64,000 bases of DNA from Gammaproteobacteria bacterium. Lineage in GTDB: Bacteria; Pseudomonadota; Gammaproteobacteria; JAJFKO01. Of the stretch, positions 33,096-44,200 are shown piece by piece. The DNA lies in contig JAJFKO010000038.1 in assembly GCA_021773175.1 (NCBI GenBank), positions 1 through 64,000 on the forward strand, read 5' to 3'. The notes beneath the pieces were generated by a model that saw only the letters and a program-made list of their open reading frames with translations, made no database searches and was not told the origin of the DNA. Position 1 is the stretch's first letter, and every line of letters starts with the position of its first letter. A program made the translations under genes and the position numbers.

Positions 33096-34778
33096 GTGGA
33101 AAGAAATTGGGTTGCAAATTATCCTGATGGGGTGCCGGCGGAAATTAATCCTGATGTCTATGGTTCATTACAAGAATTATTTCTTAAAAGTTGTGAATTA
33201 TACGCGAGTCATTCTGCTTATACAAACTTAGGAACAACACTCACTTACCATGAAGTTTTAATTTTAAGCCAACAGTTTGCTGCTTATTTACAACAATCAC
33301 TGGGCTTGCAGAAAGGACAGACCATCGCGTTAATCATGCCAAATCTGTTGCAATTTCCAGTTGTGATGTTTGGTGCGTTCTTAGCAGGACTCAAAGTTAC
33401 TAATGTTAATCCTTTATATACGGCGCGTGAAATGGCTCACCAACTACATGATGCCGAAGCAGATGTTGTTGTGGTGCTGGAAAATTTTGCGAGCGTTTTA
33501 CAGGAAGCTTTGCCAAAAACCAACGTTAAGCATGTGATTGTTACCAAGCTTGGGGATTTGTTTCCTGCCATTAAAGCTGGTGTTGTGAATTTTGTATTAA
33601 AATATGTAAAAAAGATGGTGCCAAGCTGGAGTATTGCTAATGCCATTGCTTTTAAAACCACATTACAGGCCGGCGCTGAGACATCTGTGAATATTATCTC
33701 TTTAGATGCCAGTGATATAGCCTTTTTGCAATATACAGGCGGCACGACAGGCGTTGCTAAAGGTGCCATGCTTACGCATCGTAATATGTTGGCGAATATG
33801 GAACAGATTTACGCGTGGATAGCGCCCTGGATAACAGTGGGTGAGGAAGTTATTATTACCGCAATACCTTTGTATCATATATTTTGTTTAGAGGTGAACT
33901 GCTTGACCTTCTTTAAAATGGGAGGGGAGAGTGTCTTAATTACCAATCCTCGTGATATCCCCAATTTTATTAAAGAATTGAAAAAATATCGTTTTTCCGC
34001 CATTACCGGGGTAAATACTTTATTTAACGCGTTACTTAACAATCCAAAATTCAAAACCGTAGATTTCTCAATGTTGAAAATTAGCTTGGGGGGCGGTATG
34101 GCAGTACAAAGAGCCGTAGCCGAGCATTGGCAACAAGTAACAGGGAAAGTATTACTTGAGGGCTATGGTTTAACGGAAGCGTCACCGGTGGTGGCGGCAT
34201 GTCCAGTTGACATTTCGGGCTATAAAGGAACAATTGGCTTACCTTTACCCTCAACTGATGTTAAAATCATCGACGATTCTGGCGAGACACTAATGTCAGG
34301 TGAAACCGGTGAGTTATGTGTTCGTGGGCCGCAAGTGATGCTAGGTTACTGGCAACGTCCAGATGAAACACAAAAAGTTTTAACTGATGATGGTTGGTTA
34401 CTCACTGGTGATATTGCTCGAATTGAAAACGATGGTTTCATTAAATTGGTTGAACGCAAGAAAGATATGATTGTAGTTTCCGGTTTCAATGTTTACCCGA
34501 ATGAAATTGAAGATATTTTGGCAGGACATCCAGGCATACTTGAGGCTGCAGTGATTGGCGTCAAGCATGAGAAAACCGGCGAAGCTGTAAAAGCAGTCAT
34601 TGTGAAAAAAGATAAAAGTTTAACGGCAGATGATATAAAACAATTTTGTCGGCAAACTTTAACAGCTTATAAGGTTCCTAAAATTATTGAGTTTCGTGAT
34701 GACTTACCAAAATCTATGGTTGGCAAAATTTTGCGAAGAGTCTTACGTGACGAAACCGAGAATGTCGCATCAACTTAA
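33096..34778 (+). CDS. fadD: Long-chain fatty acid--CoA ligase
   Basis: Activates fatty acids to acyl-CoA with ATP, feeding beta-oxidation. The 560 residues match FadD (E. coli 561). It has the AMP-binding P-loop YTGGTTGVAKGAMLTH near residue 212, VLLEGYGLTEASP near 355, the adenylate motif LTGDIARI near 435, and the C-terminal catalytic Lys region KSMVGKILRR near 540. The start is GTG at 33096, with AAGGA eight bases upstream. galU follows after 17 bases, so they may be co-transcribed although functionally unrelated. Confidence 0.94.
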   Translation: MERNWVANYPDGVPAEINPDVYGSLQELFLKSCELYASHSAYTNLGTTLTYHEVLILSQQFAAYLQQSLGLQKGQTIALIMPNLLQFPVVMFGAFLAGLKVTNVNPLYTAREMAHQLHDAEADVVVVLENFASVLQEALPKTNVKHVIVTKLGDLFPAIKAGVVNFVLKYVKKMVPSWSIANAIAFKTTLQAGAETSVNIISLDASDIAFLQYTGGTTGVAKGAMLTHRNMLANMEQIYAWIAPWITVGEEVIITAIPLYHIFCLEVNCLTFFKMGGESVLITNPRDIPNFIKELKKYRFSAITGVNTLFNALLNNPKFKTVDFSMLKISLGGGMAVQRAVAEHWQQVTGKVLLEGYGLTEASPVVAACPVDISGYKGTIGLPLPSTDVKIIDDSGETLMSGETGELCVRGPQVMLGYWQRPDETQKVLTDDGWLLTGDIARIENDGFIKLVERKKDMIVVSGFNVYPNEIEDILAGHPGILEAAVIGVKHEKTGEAVKAVIVKKDKSLTADDIKQFCRQTLTAYKVPKIIEFRDDLPKSMVGKILRRVLRDETENVAST

Positions 34779-34795
34779 AGTAAGTGAGAAGATTA

Positions 34796-35683
34796 ATGGC
34801 AACAACAGTAATAAAAAAAGCGGTTTTTCCTGTGGCAGGATTAGGAACACGCTTTTTACCTGCGACCAAAGCCAATCCTAAAGAAATGTTACCGATTGTG
34901 GATAAGCCGCTAATCCAATATGCAGTAGAAGAAGCCATTGCCGCAGGTATTACCGAACTTGTATTTGTTACTAGTAATAGTAAACGCGCGATAGAAGATC
35001 ATTTTGATTCCAATTATGAATTAGAAACCAAGCTTGAAACGAAGCAAAAATTAGAATTATTAAAAACGGTGCGTGATATTTTACCGCGCGGTGTTGTCGC
35101 ATCTTATGTTCGGCAACCAGAAACATTGGGATTAGGGCATGCGGTATTGTGTGCTAAGCATATTGTCGGAAATGAACCTTTTGCAGTGTTGCTAGCGGAT
35201 GATTTAATTGATGCAGGTGGAACGCACTGTATGCAAAGCATGGTAGAGCAATTTCATACGGTAAATGCAAGCGTTATTGCTGTACAAAAAATTGCGCCTG
35301 AACAAAGTTCGAAATATGGGATTATTGATGTTGAGCCAAATTGGAAAACTACTAAAGCAATAAAAGGTATAGTTGAGAAACCACATCCAGATGACGCGCC
35401 TTCAAATTATGCTGCTGTTGGGCGCTATATTTTAACGCCGAAAATTTTTGACTTATTAGCAACGCTAGATTTAGGTAGCGGTGGAGAAGTGCAATTAACT
35501 GATGCAATCAGTAAATTATTAGCGTACGAACAAGTGTTTGCTCATGCTTTTACTGGAGTACGTTATGACTGTGGTAGCAAGCTTGGTTATCTGAAAGCAA
35601 CGATTGCTTATGGTCTAAAGCACGCAGAGGTTGGTGAAGATTTCCAGTCGTATTTAGCTGAGCTTGCACACTCTCTAGCTTGA
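34796..35683 (+). CDS. galU: UTP--glucose-1-phosphate uridylyltransferase
   Basis: Makes UDP-glucose for envelope polysaccharides. About 295 residues from the ATG at 34796 (MATTVIKKAVFPVAGLG), preceded by GTGAGAAG; the in-frame GTG at 34784 is a possible but less likely start. The nucleotide-binding loop is FPVAGLGTRFLPATKA, the metal region VLLADDLID near residue 130, and the substrate segment GIVEKPHPDDAPSNYAAVGR near 190. The length is typical. It lies just downstream of fadD. Confidence 0.94.
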   Translation: MATTVIKKAVFPVAGLGTRFLPATKANPKEMLPIVDKPLIQYAVEEAIAAGITELVFVTSNSKRAIEDHFDSNYELETKLETKQKLELLKTVRDILPRGVVASYVRQPETLGLGHAVLCAKHIVGNEPFAVLLADDLIDAGGTHCMQSMVEQFHTVNASVIAVQKIAPEQSSKYGIIDVEPNWKTTKAIKGIVEKPHPDDAPSNYAAVGRYILTPKIFDLLATLDLGSGGEVQLTDAISKLLAYEQVFAHAFTGVRYDCGSKLGYLKATIAYGLKHAEVGEDFQSYLAELAHSLA

Positions 35684-35775
35684 GGAAATTACGTGTTGAT
35701 GTTAGTGGTTGGCCAGTTATCATCAAAATCTTTCCCAAAAATCAATAAAATAGTTACTTTATTAGAAAACTGCAG

Positions 35776-35781
35776 TATAAT
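35776..35781 (+). promoter_or_regulatory. Possible -10 box of the RRM gene promoter
   Basis: A perfect TATAAT in an otherwise non-coding 205-base gap. The upstream -35 is poor (TTACTT at 35755-35760 with a 15-base spacer). If used, it gives a 5' leader of about 100 bases before the RNA-binding protein gene. Confidence 0.35.
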
Positions 35782-35888
35782 GGCCATCGCTATAGTTATG
35801 TGCTTACTGGTTCTTCTGCGTTTTAGATAGTTCCCGTTACTCATTCTTATCAGCAACTATTTGATTTTTAACGTTTAAGGAGTTGACA

Positions 35889-36206
35889 ATGAGTCAATTA
35901 AAAGTATACGTGGGTAACTTATCTTATGATACAACCCAAGATGATCTTCATGAATTATTTGGACAATGTGGCGCTATTGCTGAAATAAAACTGATTACAG
36001 ACCGTGAAACAGGTCGTTCTAAAGGTTTTTCCTTTGTAACATTTGATGATTCTCAAGCTGTAGACGCAGCTCTTGAAATCAATGGCCAAGAATTTCAAGG
36101 TCGTCGATTGAAAGTTAACCTAGCTAAAGAAGACACTGGTCGTCGTACTGGTGGCGGAGCTGGCGGAGCTGGCGGCGGCAACGGCGGCGGTGGACGTCGT
36201 TGGTAA
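35889..36206 (+). CDS. Small RRM-type glycine-rich RNA-binding protein
   Basis: A single RNA recognition motif protein of about 105 residues. The ATG at 35889 (MSQLKVYVGNLSYDT) has AAGGAG six bases upstream. RNP2 (VYVGNL) is near residue 6 and RNP1 (KGFSFVTF) near residue 46, with both aromatic positions conserved. The tail after residue 82 is almost only Gly, Ala and Arg (RRTGGGAGGAGGGNGGGG). Such proteins occur in cyanobacteria and many Gammaproteobacteria, often as cold-induced RNA chaperones; that role is inferred. It is monocistronic, with a hairpin terminator behind it. Confidence 0.9.
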   Translation: MSQLKVYVGNLSYDTTQDDLHELFGQCGAIAEIKLITDRETGRSKGFSFVTFDDSQAVDAALEINGQEFQGRRLKVNLAKEDTGRRTGGGAGGAGGGNGGGGRRW

Positions 36207-36245
36207 GATTAATTAGTGCATAGCACTAATTAATATACTGTATTC

Positions 36246-36277
36246 TGCATCGCTTTGAGTTATCTTGAAGCGATGCA
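36246..36277 (+). terminator. Rho-independent-like terminator after the RRM gene
   Basis: TGCATCGCTT (36246-36255) pairs perfectly with AAGCGATGCA (36268-36277) around a 12-base loop. An AT-rich tract with ATTTTTC follows within 12 bases. It lies 40 bases after the stop codon. Confidence 0.6.
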
Positions 36278-36323
36278 ACTATAATTTTTCTTCCCTTTTT
36301 CCTTTCTTCCTAGTTTCTATTTA

Positions 36324-36965
36324 TTAAATTTCAGTAAATTCATTGCTCACTTCTTCCAATGCATCAATATCACTTGCACATAGATGGTCTTTCATTTTCT
36401 GAAATTTGCTTTCACTCCAGTCATAAATTTTTAATTTGAGTAATCGCTCAATAATACTGTTATCAAAACGTTGCCTTATTAGTTTAGCAGGATTGCCGGC
36501 AACAATGGTATAAGGGGCTACATCTTTCGTGACAACTGCGTGAGCAGCGATAATGGCACCTTCGCCTATTGTAATGCCAGGTAAAATTATTGCACGCGTG
36601 CCAATCCAGACGCCATCATGAATAATCGTATCACCTTTGCCTTGATAAGCATCCGTAGCTTTATCTGCGAAAGGGTAAAGACTAAACCAATCCATTCTAT
36701 GATTATGATTACCACCCATCATAATAATGGCTTCGGCAGCGATACAGACATAATTACCAATATAAAGCTGATCAATGTCCAACCGTGGCTCCCAGTTTTT
36801 CAAACTAAAGCCGTCACCATAAAGATATCTCACCACAGTTTCTTCAAAGCTTCCTGTCCAGGCATCACTGTAATAACTATATTGGCCTTTGATATGGATA
36901 TTAGGATTTTTAACACTTTGATGTAAATACTCAAGTCTAGACCAATGCTTTTCTGTTTTCTTCAT
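36324..36965 (-). CDS. CatB/Vat-like hexapeptide-repeat O-acetyltransferase
   Basis: 213 residues of the xenobiotic acetyltransferase subgroup of left-handed beta-helix enzymes. It has the N-terminal YSYYSDAWTGSFEE pattern, the loop with the catalytic His in MGGNHNHRMDWFSLYPF near residue 85, hexapeptide coils (VWIGTRAIILPGITIGEGAI near 130) and the closing VAGNPAKLIRQRF. Family members acetylate chloramphenicol or streptogramins, but many chromosomal copies modify sugars or unknown substrates, so resistance is not established. AGGAGT lies before the ATG. It is convergent with the RRM gene and starts 25 bases after the protease gene on the same strand. Confidence 0.83.
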   Translation of the reverse strand: MKKTEKHWSRLEYLHQSVKNPNIHIKGQYSYYSDAWTGSFEETVVRYLYGDGFSLKNWEPRLDIDQLYIGNYVCIAAEAIIMMGGNHNHRMDWFSLYPFADKATDAYQGKGDTIIHDGVWIGTRAIILPGITIGEGAIIAAHAVVTKDVAPYTIVAGNPAKLIRQRFDNSIIERLLKLKIYDWSESKFQKMKDHLCASDIDALEEVSNEFTEI

Positions 36966-36989
36966 CTGTAACTCCTATGAATATAATTC

Positions 36990-38084
36990 TTATGGTTTAA
37001 TTAAACGCGTTATATCATTCATGGTTGCATGTACAAATAACACAATAATAAAAATAATGCCTAATCGATAGAGCAAAACTTGTAAACGAATTGATAACGG
37101 CTTACCGCGTATGGCTTCAATAATTAAAAATAAAATATGACCGCCATCCAAACCTGGGATCGGGAATAAATTAATAAGTCCAAGACTTAAACTAATTAAA
37201 CCAATAAGTAATAGTAGACTGCTAATATGGTTTTTAGCAAGCGTGACACCTTGAAAAATACTAATGGGACCACCTAAGGCATTCAATGAAATTTTGCCTA
37301 TGATTAATTTTCCAATGATAACAAGATTTACGTGGGTAAAAAGTAAAGTTAAGTTTGTTGCCGGTAGCCATGCAGTGAATGCTGAATATTGTTCTCGATA
37401 TAAATAGGGTTGCAACTCGGCGCGTGTTTTTACTTGCAGTGGCATAATACCTAAGCTTTTAATGGGATGCATTTCTGCTTGTCGATTTGGCCAGTTTTGA
37501 ATACGTAAATGCTGAGTGGTGATTTTCTTATTTTTAAGGTTCTTAGTCGTTAAATTCAGATAACCGTCATCACCGTAACGTAACACCATTGCTAAAGTTA
37601 CTTTACGCCAATTATTTGTTTGGTAATGGTCAATCTTTAAAATTTGACTTGGGACACTAATATTTGCACGAGCCGCAATAGAGTTTGGGGTAATGCTACC
37701 AATAATTGGCGATAGGCTGAGAAAGCCAAGCCAATACATTAACCAAAAGGCAATAATAGCTAAAATAAAATTAAATAAAGGACCTGCAAATAAAATTAAA
37801 AAGCGTTGCCAATGATTATGACGATTAAAAGCAAGATGTAATTCTTCTGTAGCAACCGGGCCTTCACGTTCATCGAGTAATTTAATATAACCACCTAATG
37901 GTAATACTGCGAGTACCCATTCGGTGCCATAGCGGTCATGCCAGCGTAATAATCCTTTACCAAAACCGATAGAAAAACGTTGGACTTTAATGCCACAGAG
38001 GCGTGCCGCAAGAAAGTGGCCATACTCATGTATACCAATCAGTAGCAGCAAAATGACAATAAACAGCAAGGCGGAAAGAATCAT
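36990..38084 (-). CDS. Compact RseP-like site-2 (M50) membrane metalloprotease
   Basis: Intramembrane zinc protease. The start at 38084 (MILSALLFIVILLLL) gives about 364 residues and places the catalytic HEYGH near residue 19, as in RseP; upstream ATG codons would add 30 unlikely residues. It also has the substrate-clamp and loop region VLPLGGYIKLLDE, one shortened PDZ-like region (about 110-200; RseP has two PDZ domains and 450 residues), and the third zinc ligand region NLFPIPGLDGGHILF near 305. About four membrane segments. It does not sit with bamA or dxr, where the housekeeping rseP normally lies, so it may be a paralogue or a relocated gene. Substrate unknown. Confidence 0.8.
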   Translation of the reverse strand: MILSALLFIVILLLLIGIHEYGHFLAARLCGIKVQRFSIGFGKGLLRWHDRYGTEWVLAVLPLGGYIKLLDEREGPVATEELHLAFNRHNHWQRFLILFAGPLFNFILAIIAFWLMYWLGFLSLSPIIGSITPNSIAARANISVPSQILKIDHYQTNNWRKVTLAMVLRYGDDGYLNLTTKNLKNKKITTQHLRIQNWPNRQAEMHPIKSLGIMPLQVKTRAELQPYLYREQYSAFTAWLPATNLTLLFTHVNLVIIGKLIIGKISLNALGGPISIFQGVTLAKNHISSLLLLIGLISLSLGLINLFPIPGLDGGHILFLIIEAIRGKPLSIRLQVLLYRLGIIFIIVLFVHATMNDITRLIKP

Positions 38085-38245
38085 AATAAATTCAACATAA
38101 AGCATATAACTGCAAGCAATATAGCGTGCATGACACAAAATGCCAATGCCTGTTTCTGTGAAGTGCATCCTCATTACTTAATGTTTGATGTCAATATGTT
38201 TTCATGGTAAATTTATGTCCGTTTTGTTTTTGGGAGTAGGGATAG

Positions 38246-41200
38246 ATGTTTGCAAGTGCTGGGTTAAAGGCGTTATCAGAATCATATTACGGAGAGGAGC
38301 TTCCTGGTGATGATGGACTGGTTTTATTTATTCTAAATTACCTGGTTGTAAATCATTTCCTACCTACGGTCAATGAAGCCGAACCTGGAATAGGAATTAA
38401 GTGTGTTTCTTCTGATGACGATGATGAAGACATTTCTGTTGGTGGCTTTGGTGATGCGCCTAAATTGCGTGCACAGCTAACGGATTATTTTACTAACCAA
38501 TTTCCATGCTTAAAAAATACGACTTTTGATCTTACTTTATTAGGCAAAGAAGGTAATAACGAGAATGTATATCTTGTGTTGAGTCTTTGTTTTCAAGCTT
38601 TTAGAAAGCAGGCAACGGTTTCTTTACTAGATACATTATTTAATAACGAGCATTTTCATTTTAATCATTTAATTCAGCTTATTAAATCGTTATATGAATA
38701 TGCGGATCAGCAAGAGGAACCTACTAGGCAAGGTGAAATCAGAAGATTCTGCGCATTTTTACTTGCTGCAATTGCCTCAAAAACTAAAAAAGCACAGGCA
38801 GATGGTCAGGCGATAACAGCAGAGCAAGCTGCGATTAGTTGCCATGTGGTCATTCAATCTGAGTTAGCAACGCATGGCTTTGCGAAAATGGATGCTGCTT
38901 GGTCGCACTTTGAGCTTGATGAGGTTCTAGCAAAAGTATTGGTAAAAAATGATCTTGAAAGAGCTATTCTTAGTAAGCTAACGGACTTTTGTGCAAGTGA
39001 TCTAAGTTATTTTCAATTCTTTCGTATGCCGACTTTATTTGCTGAACTACATACACGCGCAAATCCAGAGAAAGATTTTCATAAGAACTTTATTTCTTTT
39101 TCAAAGAATGTAATTAAACTCATTAAATCCATTTATAAAGAAGCGGATAGTGCCGCAAAAATGCAGGCATTATTTAACTGTTTAAGTCAAGAGTACTGGT
39201 ATTACTTCGTCATGCTACTACCAGAACTTTCTCAGTGTTTACATTTGCAAGCCTCGCCTCAAGGCGTGACTATTGATGTAGCATCAGTGTCTGCAGAAGA
39301 TTGTTCAGCAATTAAAGGTATGGCTAATATCGATGCTGCTTATGTTGAACAGCGCTGTGCTCAGCTAGATGAGAAAAACGACGACTATATTGAAGAGATG
39401 CATCGGTGCTATTTACGTTGGCTTACCAGTGATAGTCCAGAGCCGTATCCTCATCGTTTCGCTATAGTATTGGAGCGATGCTATGAATACAATATGCTCT
39501 ATAAACTTGCTGAGGCAACGGGAAACAGACTTGCTTTAAAACTAGGTGCTGAGGAACAGCGCTTTCTTGAGCAGCATAAAATAGTTCGATTTCAACAAGT
39601 CATATTACCTGCACTTTGGGGGCCATGGAACCGCAATGAAATACAAAAATTTTATAATAGAATACCAAAAAAATTAACTGATGAAATGCTCAAGCTATTA
39701 AGAAGCGCCAACATTCAACTCGGTTATTATTTTAATCCTGCTATCAAGCATATCGTTGTTTCTTTTTATTTAGACTATATTTTAACTTCTTTTCATTTAC
39801 TTGATGTCGACTATGATCTTTTTGAAATCTTAAACGCTTGTTTCGCTGGCGATGACATCACTTTAATCCCTGTACACCTATTACGTATTCCAGAAGCAAT
39901 AAAAGCCGTGATTGATGATTATAATGAACTGGTTGAGCGTCATCGCAAAGAATTAACCCAATCTCAGGTTCAGCAAGCTAAACAAGCAGATATTGCCTTA
40001 CAAAAAGCGCTTAGCAACATAATTTTAACAAGCGTTGCCGAGAATGATACGAGGGTTTTTAGGTTTGCCAATCCAGTTTGGCTGCAAACAGTTGTTACAG
40101 CTGTACCAGATTATGCAAAAAGTATTGGTTTAGCATTGCAAGCAGGTGAATTAGTTTTTATGGAAACCTGTGCCAAGCATAGTGAGCAACAATTCGTACG
40201 AAGTGTAATAGGTGAAATTAATATCTCATCGAACGAGCCTCTTTACAATGCATTATCCCTGGTTTCTATGAGTATGATGAGTGATGCTCAGCATGTTTGG
40301 TTTAACAACCTTTGTAGATTAACGCCAGCTGCTGTCATGTTGAAAGACTTATCTAAAGATATTAATGATTTTTGTGCGGTGTTACTTGAGCTTCTTTATG
40401 GTAAGAGCTCTGAACAACAAACAGTTCCTAGCGATATAAAGGAAAGACTAAAAATATTTGTTTTTTATACTTTTCAACAACGCTTAAAAGCAGTTGAAGA
40501 GCTAGGCTATATAATTATTAGTAGGATATTAGTGTTTAATGAGGATGATAGAGCTGCCATTCGTGAGGTATTAACATTACTAGCAGAAAAACTATTTACG
40601 CATGTTCAGCATGATGCATTACGAGAACTTTACGTCGAGTTTTTTGCCAAGGGAGAAAGTATTTATTATGAATTAAGACCAGGTATAAATACTAATACAG
40701 AATTGTTTGCTAAGTACCGGGAGCTTAGAATGATTCGCGGTGTATCGGTGAGTCGTTTCCCTGTTGATTTTTATGCAAAGCTTCATGAATTATTTCTTGA
40801 TGGATGTAGTGAGCTTGTTATGGCTGAAGCTGATTCAGTCGCACCTATACAAGAGCGACTAGATGGCATGTGTCGCATCCTTGGGCGGCCTTATGCTGAT
40901 GTGTTGTCTGGAGTGTATCCTGAAACAACAAGGTCGGTAGGTTATTCATGGCAAGCAGGTGTGGCGGCATCTGAACAATATACAAGTGTTAGCTTAACGG
41001 CCAAACCTAGTCATCATGATTTTACAGAAACTCGACGTGCTGAGCATTCTAGAATCTCGACAGATAAAGATGGCATGGTCAATAATTTAAAAAGAATAAT
41101 TACACGGTTCATTGCAGAAAATACAACTGGCTTATATGACTCGTCAGAAGGCAGATTAAAAACATTTTTTGAGCTTCAAATGGAATTGCGAGAATCATGG

Positions 41201-44200
41201 ACGCCGTTGCTAGAATCATTTGGTTTAAACAACGATGAATGTGAGGCAATCTATAAAGAATGTTTAGAGGGATTTGTGCGTTGGAATCTAGATCGAGTAT
41301 CTCATAGCGTGCTGCATTCTTTATATGAGGGCTATGAAAAAAAACCAAAAGTTGCTGTTTATAGTAAATTAGTTGCGTTCGTTGCAAGTACAGACCTTGA
41401 GGATTTAGTTAGACAGAAATATCAAGAAATTGATGGAATGTTGGTTAAAGCCATATTCGCATACATGTTTCCGCATGTGGCAAGAAAACTTTATGCAGAA
41501 GACGTTGGTAAGCTAAGGGAAGCTATAAGCATTGATCAATTATTTAAGGCGTCAGAGCCATTGGCGGGCTATTCTCCTCATGCAGACAGAATGCTTAACG
41601 TTGTGGTGATATTTGACATGACTATCGAAGAGATAGTTGAGGGCGTTCAGCACGATGAAAAGATAATGTCTATGTTGGATGAGCAGCTAAAAGCAATACT
41701 TGATACAAGGTTCGGGAAGGATATTAGTTTTGAGTTGCTGGTTAAAGAAGAGCAAGCATGTAGCTTAAATGAATTCATAGCCTTGCTCTTGAAAATTGAC
41801 ATAGAGTCTATCATGAGAAGTGTAGAATCTATTCCTAATGCAGAGAGCTCGCTTATAAAACGGTATGTTTCATATTTTTTGTTCAGAAAGTGGGAGGGAA
41901 ATGTTGATATAAAAGAGTATGCATTTCTATTAGTTTTATTTCTAGAAACAAGAGTAAGAGAAAAGAAAGCCTCCAAAATTTATAAAGCGTTATCTGAAGA
42001 TTTCTTGGCATTATTTTCTTTCGAGAATATCCCTACAGAGCTAGAATTAATACTTAGTGCTTGTAAAAATCCGGATCGCTTTATAGCGCAGATGCTATTC
42101 GATCCAGCTTTGCAAGAGCACCCATGTTCATTGTTTGCAAATGATTATGTATTTAATAATTTTTACTCTATTAGAAGAGCGTTCTATCAATATATTTTCT
42201 CTGATGTTAATCAAGACGTGGCGAGAGAACTATGCGACGTTTTGATGAGATCAACAGGCCTTGCATTAATCCCAACTGTCATCTTAAATCTTTCCGCAGA
42301 GAAGCGTGTTTTAGTCGAACAATACAATGCTTATGTATTAAAAAAACGTGCCGAACAAGAAGAGAAAACTGAATATAACAAGCTCGATGCTGGCATCATA
42401 AACTTGATTCTTTTGGATGTTAAGTTGAATCATAGCCTTGGTTCGGAAGAAGAAAAAGCTTCTGTCTATGCTGGTTTAAGAACGTTAGTGTCTACAGAGT
42501 TTCTAGGTGTGTTAGAGGCACTCTTACCTGAGGCTTTCTATGCACTTGGACTAGGCTCAAGTACAAATAGAGAAGAAGCATTTCAGCAAGCCCAACAAGC
42601 TAAAGGCTATTTAGTCGAGGAGCGATTCAGAGCAAACAATACTGGAATGGATTTTGCAACCATTATTGCAAGTTATCGATCTTTTGATGCCAAAAACCCA
42701 GAAACATTAGTTAGTCGTTTTTGTTTGGCATCACTGGTCGTTGCGCGTATGGCTGATAATTTTAATGACTCAGAGACAAGCGAGAGTGAGCCAGAGGGAA
42801 TTAAGCTTGTCAGAGCTAGCATGGAAGTATTGGCGACATTGCTTCCAGAATATTATAAAATTATTAAAGCACAGTTGACAGAACTAATTGAAGACCTCAA
42901 TGCGGTTATTTTCAGGATGGCATTTACAGAACAAGACAAAACTAAAGAACGCTATGGCGCCGAGTTTGTAGATAGATTACAGGTTGACTGTTATAAGTTG
43001 ATTTATACAAATCCGACTTTTGCAAAACAATTGGGTTTATCGTTTTCTGCCCGTGAAAGTGCTAAAAGTGCAGAGAGTGGTGGTGTACAAACGTCTGCCG
43101 AAGCAAGTCCATCTAATGCTGAAATAAGAGCAATGGTACGGGGTGCTGCGAGTCAAGCTTCTGTCGCTCAAGTTGGCACAACAGTGACTAGCATATTTGC
43201 TGGTGAAGCTGTGAATTTTTACGCGCTTACATTGATGACATTAGGTCGATTAGATCCCGCCTTATTATCTGCTAATAAAGAGCGACGCGGTATTATTGCA
43301 ATGATTGAAGTTTGTCGATATTGGTTGTTAGGCCAAGTATTTACAATACCTCGAGATGGGTTTTTAGAAGATTTGATCGGTGCTGCTAGAAGAGAAACAA
43401 CGATGTTTGATGGCTGTCAAATACAGTCAGGTGATGTATTTCCTTTAACGCTTGAAGACATCAATGAGACATTTGTAAGATTAACAGGTTCTGAGCAGTC
43501 GGCAATGTTCCGAGAATTAGTTCAAGAGTTAGTAGTAAGTATTGTTCGAGCATATTTATTAAAAGTCGATGTCTTATTGTTGCAACGCAACAGCGTTCCT
43601 TTTAAGGCAGAAGGTGTATTTGCCGGTATTAAGAGGCTAATAGACTTTGTTGGTGCTGAGTACGTATATACAACATTATTTGATGAGATAATGAACGCTG
43701 ATTCTGCTAACAAAGATGCGCTGCGGATTGGATTTGTTAATCATATAAAAGAGAATCGAGATGCGGTGCCTGTTAACATTGCTAATCATATTGAATGTTT
43801 TTCTAGACAACCGCTACGCTATTGTTATGAAGTTATGGTTGCTATACGCAATGATAAGCAGCAAGTCAGATTGCAAAAAGCCAGAAATACATTTGTTGAT
43901 GTTGATTTAAAATGTATCGATGTACATTCTGCTGTTGCTGATTTCTTTAAAATGTTTCTTTCTGGTTTCAAACCCCAGGCGTTTCGAGAGTTTCTAATCG
44001 GGTTTTTCTCTGATCAGAGTAAGCCTTTATCATTAACTACTAGATTATTTCGTTTGCCAGAAAAACATGCTGAAATTGCGAGAGAGTATGATAAGAATAT
44101 GCAGATTAAGCTATCGCCTGCTGAATATTATAACGCCATGTATGAAATACTTATTGTCTTTGTTGAGAATTCTGGGTTTAAACATGCTGTAATCTCATTA

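Noticed and set aside
36324-36965. Chloramphenicol resistance gene
   Set aside because: The fold matches CatB/Vat, but chromosomal homologues often have other substrates and no mobile context is present, so only the family is called.
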